From NCBI GenBank assembly GCA_013368375.1, contig JAACJP010000030.1, positions 372,001-436,000 of the forward strand: 64,000 nucleotides of DNA. The letters run 5' to 3'. This DNA comes from Tricholomella constricta (Eukaryota; Basidiomycota; Agaricomycetes; Agaricales; Lyophyllaceae). Positions 1-10,575 of this stretch are shown here, piece by piece (positions within the stretch are counted from its first letter, which is position 1; each line of letters opens with the position of its first letter). The position numbers and the translations under genes were made by a program. The notes beneath the pieces are model-generated. The model made no database searches. It saw only the letters and a list, made by a program, of their open reading frames with translations, and was not told where the DNA came from.

Positions 1-1227
1 TCGCGAGGGTGCGCGCAAACACTTGTGGCGTGCCTGCAATTGCCTCCGCGAACGCGAATGCAAGCCCGACGGATGCGTTCAACACTCGCCATCTGAACCC
101 AAGGACATCTAGGCCCTTCACGCCATTCTCGAATGATGCGAATGGATAGCCAACATGGGCTGCAAGGCGCATGATAGCACCTGTGAGAGGGTCGAAGGGC
201 GTTGACGGGTAAGGCGCTTCGGAGAATGATAGTTGCCGCGCAGAGGTTGACGGATTGAACGAGATGAGGTGACCCACGATGGTGGGAATGAGGAGAGTTG
301 GCACTGCCCAGTGGATTACGACCATCCAGAACGCATAGGTCTGGAAGACTCCCCATGGTGGGTAGTGAAAAGTGAGGCCAACAGGGGTGTCCTTCAGCTG
401 AAAAAGGGGTAACTAGGCACCATAAGCTTAACTTCAACAGTTCCGAATTACGCTGGACCTACTTCGACTGTTTTCCATGGAATTACGGTATGGAGGATAT
501 AAAGCATCTCCGCTAGCGCCGTCAGGCTCCAGATATTTCGGGAGTTGGAGAGAAACTACGATGTGTTTCAGTATGACCTTCAACACAATATCTCGCGTTA
601 CGTACCCTGCGGAAGCGCTCGACCATTTCCACGCTGTCCCGCAACAGCTCGTTCTCCTTCATCTTTGTTGTGAAGGCTTCTACTTTGGGTGGCCCGGGTA
701 GGTGGTCGATGAGGCTCTTTACCGGGCTCGGAGGGAGCGGCGGCAGGCTACTCGGTGTGGTCGCAATAGCGTAGCGGCCCGGTGATTGATTGGGCGTAGA
801 GTCGGAGGGTGAGATGGGATGCTTCAAGAGCATGGATACATCACGTAGGTCTTTGTGAGGAGTAGATTCGCGTACGGGTTCGAGAGTCGTCACGCGCCGG
901 CCCCTCGAGTTTGGCCTCCCCGTCTCTGTGTGAAAAGAACGCGGACTAAAGAGTGTTAGAGAAGCACCTGAATAGCTGTGTCAAAATAGAGACTCACACT
1001 GGCAGAGGAATAGGCTGAGGCTGAGCACTGCGCCTCCGTCTGTTGGTAAATAAACCAGCAAAGGAAGGGTCTTCCTCCAAGTCTGGGTTGAGGTCGAGGT
1101 GTCTCTTGATTCTGTTGAATAGATCGTCCTTTGTCCCCTGGTCGCTTATCCTGAGCGCGACGGATATTTCTTGGAGTTCGGACTTTTTCTTGGGCATGAG
1201 GGCGCCTGTAAATGTAGGGGGAGCCAT
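1..1227 (-). CDS. SAP-domain putative membrane protein, 3' end beyond window
   Basis: Four predicted exons: 1000-1227, 606-923, 463-555 and up to 397, running off the left edge. All joins keep the frame. The N-terminus after MPKKK fits a SAP-type helix-extension-helix ([25 protein letters not shown]). A proline/serine-rich linker follows, with a short charged helix ([20 protein letters not shown]). The last two exons hold hydrophobic stretches that look like membrane segments ([36 protein letters not shown]). SAP motifs bind DNA, so a nuclear-envelope or other membrane protein with a DNA-facing end is one reading, similar in plan to inner nuclear membrane HeH/LEM proteins, but I cannot assign it to a named family. 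The start is either the ATG at 1227 or the one at 1197. Confidence 0.7.
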
Positions 1228-1467
1228 GGCGGTCGGGAGTAAACGAGGAAAGGTCACGCATCGTTCTGTGTTGGGGGTTGTTTACGCGTTTCACACGTGA
1301 CGTGATCCATGATTGATCTGGACCCATCGTCTCGGTTCCATCAACTGGCGCGAGTTAAATATGATCTCAGCTTTCTCGTTTCTTGTCCGTTTCTCCACCT
1401 CTGGCAGGTATTCCTCGCCCAGCTTCACACTCGTTCTCGCCGCTATCTGTTCTCTTTTGATCTCATA

Positions 1468-2134
1468 ATGTTCTCTTTTGTCTCTTTTGTTCTGATCTTT
1501 GCGCTCGCTAGTCGAGGTGCGCAGAACTTTTGAGCTCGTCTCTGAGCTCCTCCTCACTCTGTCCTAGCTTTCGCCTTCAATGTTACCGTCAACAACCGGA
1601 ACTTGACCACCACGCAAATTCTCAATATCCCGGACAGTGTAGTGAAGACTGCCGTCAGTCCATTCAGCTTTCGTTCTATTTTAAGGTCTGATGGTCGCCC
1701 AGTGTGCAACGAAATGCACCAACGCCAGCCAGCTGATTCAGTCCTGCAATGACGATACTGCATGTCTATGTAGAGCCGATACAGTTTCCGCACTCCTCCA
1801 ATGCGAGCAATGCATGTTCAACAAACTCGTAGAAGTCAACAAGCCGATGGACTTCAGGGTTGGGTCGCAGTCCGTTCTGAGTGGTGCGTCTCCTATTTTC
1901 AGTCTCGAAAGCTTCTCTTGACAACGCTTCGCAGCATATGCCGATGCGTGCAAGGCGACCGCCAACATCACTCTGGCCGCCAACCAGACGGCATTGATAC
2001 TCCCAAGCACTTGGGATCAGTCGTTCATCGCTGTGCTTCCTGTTGGCGGCGCCATCGTCGTAGTCGTCACAACTACGTTCCTGGGAATGGCGGCAATCTT
2101 CCTGTTGTCCAACATGTACACAGCCGGGGAATAG
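1468..2134 (+). CDS. small secreted or membrane-anchored cysteine-containing protein
   Basis: Four predicted exons (1468-1516, 1568-1636, 1686-1883, 1935-2134) join in frame to 171 residues. The first exon encodes a clear signal peptide (MFSFVSFVLIFALASR). The central part carries spaced cysteines (CATKC, SC, ACLC, CEQC) and several N-x-T/S sites. The C-terminus is a hydrophobic segment (AVLPVGGAIVVVVTT) followed by LLSNMYTAGE, so the protein is probably tethered to the membrane or lipid-anchored. This layout is common among small cell-surface proteins of Agaricomycetes, but I do not recognise a named family and propose no function. The frame is open only if the introns are removed, which explains why no single long reading frame is seen. 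Confidence 0.65.
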
Positions 2135-3616
2135 ATTGCGGTGATCCTGGGTTTGATGTTGCCTGAGGTGATCGCAGTCCGGACCATGGCCAACACAAGC
2201 TTGCCACAAGCAGGATCAACCCAGGATTGATGGTGTGGAGACCATCCGGCGCCTGAACCCAGTCCAACCCAGGTTTAGCACGTGATCAAGGTCAGCCACC
2301 TGAAATGGTCGCTATGCCCTGGTACTATTCATTTGGCATTCACTTTCTCTGCTGTCTGGTGCACTTGCATGATGGAAAAGATAGAATATATTGGTATACA
2401 CATACAGGAGAAGCTACAGTAAAAACTACAGAGGACCTAAAATAAGTTGAAAGTGTCACCTTCTGGATTGATTAACGACGAGATTTGTCAAACTGCGAAG
2501 ATGTTTGATAGAGAGAAAGCACCATAGCTATCAAGTTCAAGTGAGAATGAGCTCCTCGAGAAGAAGCTGTGACTCACCATGAATAAATGCAGCGGAAAAT
2601 GTGTCAGCAAGGAATCTGTGGAATATGAATGAGACGGAGTCCTCGAAGAGGCAGCTGTGACTTACAAAGGGACCAAACATGGGTGACCACCTAAGAGGTT
2701 TGTGCAAGGAAGGGAAGAGAGCAGAGACCTGAGAAATGATTTAGCATGTCTTTGTTTTCAACATCAATCATTTTTTACCTTATGAAATGGTCATCGCGCC
2801 ACCTGTAACGAGAAGACTGTGAGCAAAAAGAATGTGAATCATAGTATATACTGACTTTTTTACCCATGTCGACTCATCCTGTATATGAAAAGAAAAGGGG
2901 CGCACAATACAGCTGATACACACCTTTTGTCTCCTATCTGCCCGCTGAGGAGCAAGGTAAGCATGTCAGGAAAGAGGAAAGTGGCAAGAATAGAGCAGTA
3001 AGTAGATGTTGAGTAAGACCAGCCCAGGGAGCCAAGCGCAGGTGGTCGAACTCTGGTAGCAAGTTGATAGTGTCGCCCTAAATCCTCTGCAAGTGCCAGA
3101 CCAAAGCCACTTGATGGTGAGGTTATTGAGGCAAGAGAGAGCTGGTCGGGCAGTGAAGGGAAGCAAGGCGGGCAGCTACAGACATGACCCAGGGTGGGCC
3201 AACGACTTTGACGGTTGGGGAGAAAGACGAAGAAATCATTTTTCAGAAATGCAAAGTTCAACACACTGAATTGCAACACGTGATGACCTCTTGTTTGGTT
3301 GCGCTGGCGTGAGAAGTAACTTGGCCCAGGTTCACCCCCGGTTCAGCCGGACCTGGAGGGTGCGCCAGGTTTGGGTTGGGGTTCATCACAATCCAACTAG
3401 ACCAGGATCATCTCATAAACGGACCCAAGGCGACCAGAGCTTTGATTCCCGGTCATCCTGTATCAAACAATCCTACCGCTACCCCAATCTAACTCTGGGT
3501 TGTGGTAGGTCGACGTTGGGTTGATCGGATCCAGTGTTTCGGAATACCAGAGTTTTGGGATAACCAGAGTAGCGGCCCGATGTACATAGTCACGTTTGTG
3601 TTAGTCGCGAGGTCAT
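2135..3616. other. intergenic stretch with a possible spliced minus-strand transcript
   Basis: No conserved protein is recognisable in these 1.5 kb. On the minus strand there is a run of good splice signals: donors GTAAGTCACAG (about 2665) and GTGAGTCACAG (about 2577) with matching acceptors about 50 nt downstream, leaving short exons such as 2579-2616. Frames across them encode only short hydrophobic peptides, so a noncoding RNA or a decayed gene is more likely than a normal protein. Segments at about 2215-2290 and 3300-3540 share words such as GGTTCAG and CCGGA in opposite orientation and may be remnants of a repeat. Confidence 0.3.
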
Positions 3617-6600
3617 GTGACAGGAATTTTCCCGTCGCCCGTTTCAAGTTTCAAGTTCCAAGTTCTTGACTTTTCCTCAACCACTCTTGTCGTCGCCCTG
3701 GCTTTCTTTTCACATAATTCCGCCTGGGCTGTCGTCAGACATGCAACAAAATCCACTAAAAGGGTCATAGTTCTCGACAGACTCTCCAAATCTCACCGGT
3801 CTCGTCATTTGACATACCTCGCAATTCGCGATTTTTTCCTCACATCTGCTGCTTGTTCAACTCAGGCTACACGGTCATTTTCAACATCTGCTAATTGCGC
3901 GGTAGACCACGAGACCGAAGCACTGTACACGAGTGCAACCTTTTACCCCTCAATTCATGCGGCACCACCATCACGGTCCTTGAAGAATCTCACAGCTGCC
4001 GAAGAGGAATGGCTTCAGGAAGACCAGCTTCAGCCGACGTCAACTATTCCTTTGCACCCGTATGACCCTAACCAGCCAAATGAACGATTCGATTGGCGAC
4101 TACGTGCCTCGTCGCGAATGCGAAAGCTGCCTGCCCAGGTTTCCCAACCAGTTAAGCGGAGACAATACATTAGACGCAAACAACCGCCCGTGAATAAGAT
4201 TGTTCAAGGAGAGGAGTTCTATGACGCGGTCAAGAACTACGAAGACCGGTACGTGACGCGTCGAGAACCAGAACTTCAACCCCTTTAACAAAAACCATAG
4301 TTTTATAAAACTACTTGCGGCTGAACAAGCTGACGCTGAGGCTGTCTTGCAAGAACGGCTTTCGAGTTGGACTTTGGATCGCCTGAAAGAAGAAGGATAT
4401 TGTCTGACTGAGCTCTCCGCGTATTGGCTGCAGGAGAACCAATTTGGACGCCCTGTCGCTTCGTTTGCATTGGGTCCTGGCCTTGCGCTCCCAGATCACA
4501 GATTCGAGTGCGTGTCACCTCATTTGCGTGTTGGTAGCATCTAACCCGCGGGATAGGAATGGTACCCAAGTCCTCGTATCTCGCATTGACCCCCTTCTTG
4601 AAAACGACAACGTGATCAAAGGCTCCGTCATCTCCTCTACATCCTCGCATATCAAAGTATCCTTCAGCGACATGGTCGACATCGACGAGGGCCAGTGGCG
4701 CCTCGACGTCGGCCGCTCCAATATTATCTACGACCGCATGCGCGAGGCCGTCGATCACATGCATCACGACCCGCAAGTCTTCGAGGAGGCGACCGGCGCG
4801 GATCCCCAGCCCTTCCTCCTTGGCACACATCTGCGTGACGTCTTGCTCCGGACGTTCGAGCCCTCGGATGAACCACATGAGCATGTCGCTGTGCAGGCGC
4901 CGGACGAGGTTGCATATCTCCCAGAAGGAGTCCTCAAACATGCGGGGAGGCCGGTGCCTGGCGCGAGTCAGCTTGGTGCGTTCAAGGACGATATGAGGAT
5001 ACAGAGCTGGGCGAGGAGATATGCGGAGCCAGATCCGGTCGTGGTCGAGGGCGACCCGGTCTTAGAGGGGCTCAACGACACTCAGAGGCGCGCAGTGGCG
5101 ACTATGATTGGTCAGAGGATCAGTCTCGTCCAGGGTGTATGTGGTTTTGTGTTTTGGCATCCAGTGGCTCCCAGTTGAGTTTTCGTTTTCGTTTGCAGCC
5201 GCCTGGAACGGGCAAGACGAAGACGATCATAGAAACCGTCAAGCTGCTTAAGGTCCATTTTGAGGTTCCGCATCCGATCCTAGTGTGTACGTACACGAAT
5301 GTCGCGGTGGACAATCTCGTCGAGGGCCTGGTCTCCTCCGGCGTGAAAGCTCTTCGCGTCGGCTCTGGTAGCAACGTGCGCTCGACCCTCATACAACACA
5401 CGCTTGATCACAAGCTTTCGATTCACCACCTCGCGCCTATTCTTTTGAACGTCATCAACGACGAGAAGAAAGTCATATACCAGCTGGATGATTTGAAGAG
5501 CCGACTGGCGGTTGTGGAGAAGCAAAAGACGAGCATCAGGGTGCAGCAGAAGGCGGCGAAGATGACAAGGGCGTTGCTGGCGATGGAGGCGAGCCTTGGG
5601 GCACTCAAATCAAGGAAGTATGCGATGCGCCAGGAGATGCTCAGGGACGTTCTTTCAGCGGCGGATGTTGTGAGTCCCAGGACCAATTCTTTCGATTCTC
5701 GTCCACTCACATATGCTTAGATCTGCACAACGTGTATCACTTCGGCGTGCACGGCGCTGAAGGTGACTGACTTTCCGGTTGTCTTCTTGGATGAGGCTTC
5801 GATGTCGACTGAGCCCGCATCTTTGATCCCGATTATGAAAGGCGTAGGTTTCTTCCTTCGATAGCGTGGCCTGCGACTCACTCTAATATTCCTTCAAGTC
5901 GCGCCATATAGCCCTCATCGGTGATCACAAGCAGCTTCCACCCATCATAACAAGCCCGGAAGCACAGGCGCTTGGCCTAGGCCTCAGTCTTTTTGAGCGC
6001 CTGACCCAAGAGGGAGGTACGTTTAGACCATACAATATACGGGGATGAACCTTTTGACAAACGATACCATGCAGTGGTTCCATCCATTATGCTCGACACC
6101 CAGTACCGCATGCACCCCGCGATATCCCGTTTTCCTTCTTCCGAGTTCTACAATCATGCCCTCCAGGATGGCACAGTTGATGACGACGGAAATGCGCATT
6201 CGCGATTGTCTCCTCCAGCTTCTCAGCATCTACAAGCGGACACCACAACAGGCAACCGCCCGTCTGTCATTTTCATCGACCATGCAGGCGCAGAGTCCAT
6301 GAAGGAGCGCAGTCGTGTGAACCTCAACGAAGCACACATCGTTGCCAGCATAGTTGAGGACCTTTTACTCAACAACCCTGTGCGTCTCTCCTTCCCGTAT
6401 CGGATTTATCCAGTACGTGCTTACGACTCGGTGCACAGCAACTCTTGGGCCGTGACATCGGCATCATCGCACCCTATGTCGCGCAAATCTCGCTCATGAC
6501 GCGACTCTTTAACCGCGACACCAAGTACCGACAGCGTTTCCGTGACGTTCTGGGCGACCAGCGCGCGATGCAGCTTGCAAATGTTGAGATCAAGACCGTC

Positions 6601-6963
6601 GATGGCTTCGAGGGCCGCGAGAAGGAGGTCATCATCTTTTCCACGGTGCGCAACAACGCTGGCGGGTACATTGGGTTCTTGGCGGACCGCCGCCGGCTGA
6701 ATGTCGGCCTCACGCGCGCGAGGAGGGGGCTATTTGTGGTGGGGAATCTCACTACGCTGGAGACGGGAAAGAGGACGAAGAGGGAGAAGGAAGGCGTGGT
6801 GGGGGCGGGGGTGGGCAAGGGCGCGGATTCCTGGAGACGCTATGCAAAGTTTTTGGCCGAGCATCGACTGGTGGTTAAACTGGAGGGTGAGACTTTGGGG
6901 CAGGCGTTGTATGGGAACTTGAACGCGGCGAAAAAGATGATGCCGACTGCGATGGCACTGTGA
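3617..6963 (+). CDS. SF1 DNA/RNA helicase, SMUBP2/Hcs1-Upf1 type, possibly mitochondrial
   Basis: Eight predicted exons (to 4247, 4301-4507, 4557-5136, 5199-5669, 5721-5843, 5899-6016, 6075-6379, 6439-6963). Superfamily 1B motifs occur in order: a Q-like LNDTQRRAV, Walker A (PPGTGKTKT) created across the 5136/5199 splice, TYTNVAVDNL (Ia), LDEAS (II, DEAA-like), GDHKQLPP (III), LDTQYRMHP (IV), DGFEGREKEVI (V) and NVGLTRARRG (VI). An accessory 1B-like stretch (ENDNVIKGSVISSTSSHIKVSF) precedes Walker A, as in SMUBP2. These enzymes unwind DNA or RNA 5'-3'. The N-terminal frame contains RSFSTSANCAV, which resembles a mitochondrial presequence. The start is unsolved: the frame is open from 3617 but begins at GTG, and the first in-frame ATG is 4118, so a 5' exon may be missing. 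Confidence 0.8.
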
Positions 6964-7204
6964 CAGCTTTGAGAACGCTTATTCTTCATATGGATCAATT
7001 ATTCGATAATATATTATACTATAGGGATTAATGAAATAAACCACCAATCACTCTGTAATACCAAAGCTCATGACTAGAGTAGAGGCTGTCTTCATGTGGT
7101 GGCGCAGTCATGTGACCTTCCGGGTATGTTCCTGAGGCCTGACCGGGACCTGTCACGTCATCATTCCTGATTCTGATCGCCAATGGCTACTACGAAATCT
7201 ACTA

Positions 7205-10028
7205 ATGGCATTCAACTTGATGCAAACCTTCACTTCTTGGTTCGTATCCGATGGCGAGTCTCTGCAGATATCATCTCCGTCAAGTCCATCTTCGACATCG
7301 CGGTCGATAACTTCTGATTCTTCTACGCCGGAATCTATCTCATCTACGACTTCATTATCATCCAATACTAGCACCAGCGAGGATTCGAACGATTACGGAT
7401 ATGGCCTCTCGCCTACATCCTTTACCGCCCTCCTCAATGCCGAATACCCCTCACTCTACTCCTCTGAACTCGTCCATCTCGACCATGCCGCATCCCCACC
7501 GCCACCCATCTCTGCAATATCATCCTTCTCGTCCTCCCTCATGACTAACCTATACTCCAACCCGCACTCTCACTCCCCCACCCAACGCGAGGTTGATAAG
7601 ATGAGAAGCCGCGTCATGCAGGCCCTATTCTGTTTGGGGGAGAGGGAGCAGGAGAGGTGGGATTTGGTGTGGACCAGTGGAACCTCAGTTTCTCTCAAAC
7701 TCGTCGGAGAACATTTCCCTTGGAGCTCGGGAGCAAAATACAGGTACTTGAAAGAGTCCCATACAAGTTTAGTCGGCATTAGAGGGTGCGCATTGGCTGC
7801 TGGCGCAGCAGTCGAGAGCCTTGATCTCGACACGTTTGTACATCCCCGGGAGGAGGAAGGTTCTTGTGTCTTACACGCATATCCGGCGCAGTGTAACGTC
7901 ACTGGATCTCGACTCGGCTTACACCCCGCTCTCATCATTTCTAGTCGAGGTAGGAAAGATAATGAAGCGCTGTTGGTAGATGCAGCCGCGTATCTCTCTA
8001 CTTCACCCCTCGACTTGGGTGGTCTGCGATATGAAGACGCACCGGATTTCGTCGTTGGGAGTTTTTATAAGACTTATGTACGCCCCATTCTCTTCATCCT
8101 CGAGCCCAAGGTCCGATATGTATGTATTATATCTGCGGTTGTAGGGGTATCCAACAGGTCTAGGCCTCCTACTCGTTAAACGCTCCTCTGCACGCTTCCT
8201 CTCCTCTCCGAAGCAGGCTTATTTCGGAGGCGGAGCCATCGATGCACTCTCTGTATCTGCACCTTATTGGGTCAACTTGCGTGGAGACAAAAGAAAAGCA
8301 AGAGAGCGCGAAGAGGTCGGGGTCCTGCACGATCGATTTGAAAACGGGACCATACCTTACTTGAGCGTGGTTGCGCTGGGGTGTGCAATGGATGCGCATC
8401 AAAAGCTCTTCTCACCTTTGCTCTCTTTTGCTGATCCTACAGCGTCCCTCAGGGCGGTGAGCCGACATACACAATACCTGGCAGATCATGCGCGCAGGGA
8501 AATGAATGCCCTCATACACTGGGATGGTACCCCACTCGTGAAGGTCCACAAAGGGGAAGGAAGCGGGCGGTGGATAGAGGATGCGTCGACGATCGCATTT
8601 ACTCTGTACACGCCTACTCCCGCCTCCCGGCCGATCGGACATACCCATCTGCTCAACCTTGCAGCCGTCGCCAATATACACCTTCGCACTGGGGGGCTCT
8701 GCAACACAGGCGTCCTGGCGCGTATAAGTGGGCTGAGCGATAGAGAGCTGCTGGAGCTTTGGGAGACGGGGAGGGTATGTGGGGACGGACGTGAGTCTTT
8801 TCTTTCCGCCTTTACACTTGTTTAGCATACGAAGGTGCTAACACGACTATTTGAAGAGGAGTTTGGAGGTGATACGGGTTATAAACCTCTCGGGCTCGCG
8901 CGGATATCTTTTGGAGCGTGTAGCAGTATCGACGATGTGCAGAAATTTGTCGACTTCTTGAAGAGATATTTCTTGATCTCCACGGAGGTGGTTGAGATGT
9001 CGAAATCTACGCAACGGGAGATTGATACGACAGTGGACGACAGAGATGTTTTTCTTCAGAGTCTTGTTCGATGTATGTCGTATCTGACTTTTAAACAGGT
9101 TTTGCTAACGTGAATCACAGACCCCATCAAGTCATGCGCAGGCCAGCCCCTGACGTCCTCACTTCTCACTCACACCGGTCTTCTGCACGACCGAGAGTTT
9201 GTGCTCATCGACAGCGCATCTGGGAAAGCGATGTCGCAGAAGCAGTTTCCTCGGATGGCCCTGATAAATCCTTCGATCGACGATGACGACCCAGCCCAAG
9301 TAATGACTATCAGGGCAAAAGGGATGCCTGATTTTGTCATGCCTCTTCGAGGAGGGGGGACTGAAGAAGCAGACGTAATGGTTTGTGGTGACCTGGTGGC
9401 GTCGTACCATGCTTCCGCGGAGGCGGATGAATGGGTCTCCAAATTCCTTGAAGTACCATGCCAGCTTCATCGGATCGCGCAATCAACATCTGCATCGCCG
9501 CATTGCGTGATGAGTCGCCCATCAACCTTTGGGAACGAGGCACCAGTGCCGATCTTGTTTTCCAACGAATCCCCATTCACGCTCATCTCCACCGTCTCGG
9601 TCGATGCTGTAAACGACTGGATAGCAGCAGATCACAATGATGTCAAGGAGCAAGGGCCAACCAACTCGCGACCAGTACACTCCTCTTGCTTCCGCGCCAA
9701 TTTCACTGTTTCGACCCGAGGCTCAGGGAGCCTCCCGCCGTTCCACGAAGACACTCTCACCCACCTTCGTATTGGCTCGCAGACGTTTCAGGTCCTTGCG
9801 CGCTGCCGAAGGTGTCTAATGATATGCGTGGACCAGGATACCGGCGTTAGGATGCGTGAGCCGTTTTGTTGTTTGGCACGGCATCGGAGGAATGGAAGGC
9901 GGAAGATTGAGTTTGGGATGCATTTGAGGTGGAGGGGTGAACTGAGTGGATCTGGGACCTGGACGGGGACTGGAGAGGGAGGCATGAGGGTCAGCGTGGG
10001 TGATTCGGTTCGGTGGACGGTCGGGTGA
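7205..10028 (+). CDS. hxB: molybdenum cofactor sulfurase (MOCOS/HxB type)
   Basis: Exons 7205-8077, 8145-8790, 8857-9072 and 9121-10028 join to 880 codons, the usual length. The N-terminal two thirds is an aminotransferase class V (NifS-like) cysteine desulfurase: HLDHAASP, VWTSGTSVSLKLVGEHFPW, YPAQCNVTGSR, LVDAAAYLSTSPLDL and the PLP-lysine region SFYKTYGYPTGLGLLLVKR, which is completed across the first intron. The C-terminal part has a MOSC N-terminal beta-barrel (CAGQPLTSSLLTHTGLLHDR) and a MOSC domain (ARCRRCLMICVDQDTG, then KIEFGMHL). The enzyme puts the terminal sulfur ligand on the molybdenum cofactor of xanthine dehydrogenase and aldehyde oxidase. It lies tail to tail with xanthine dehydrogenase, 547 bp apart. 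A serine-rich N-terminal extension of about 70 residues precedes the desulfurase domain. Confidence 0.93.
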
Positions 10029-10575
10029 TGTTTGATCGAATCACTTGACATCGTTAGCTCGGTGCGTCCCTCGGGACGTGCGATGTGGTTTGAATGTCGT
10101 GTGGCGCAATCAAGTAATGATGTTTGTGTGGAACTGAACGTCGTGTTCTCAAAGGCACGACTCCTGGTCTGCGTCGGTGAATAAGCCACCCTGATCTATA
10201 CTCATTTGAGATCACTCCAGCGCCATACCATGCGACCACGAGCCTCACTCCCTTGTTACACATCTGATAAGTGCTCTTCTTGGCTTGGACTGTTCTGAAC
10301 ATGGTAAATAACCTCAAAGATGGAGACGTGTTCAGGATACTCGTTTCCTTGGGTCTTTGCTACGACGCTTAAGTGGTCCACTTTACGCGCCGTTCAGTGC
10401 TTTATTAGTAACTGAACTTCCAATACATAGGAAACAGTTGATTACCTTGGATGACATAACATACTGAGTGTTTTTCAAAGAAACGCGTATCTTCTTCTAA
10501 CACCGACGCGCATGCACAGCGTATTGTTACAATCATGTAGCTAGTCCAGTCCATCCTATGCACATTGTGCAACAA
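10029..10575. other. 3' intergenic region between convergent sulfurase and xanthine dehydrogenase genes
   Basis: About 550 bp between two stop codons on opposite strands. I see no open frame with a recognisable product, no tRNA and no repeat. It should hold the two 3' untranslated regions and their polyadenylation sites. Confidence 0.6.

Noticed and set aside
2860..3279. Minus-strand ORF of 139 codons as a protein gene
   Set aside because: Composition and lack of any domain suggest a chance frame; kept only as part of a possible transcript.
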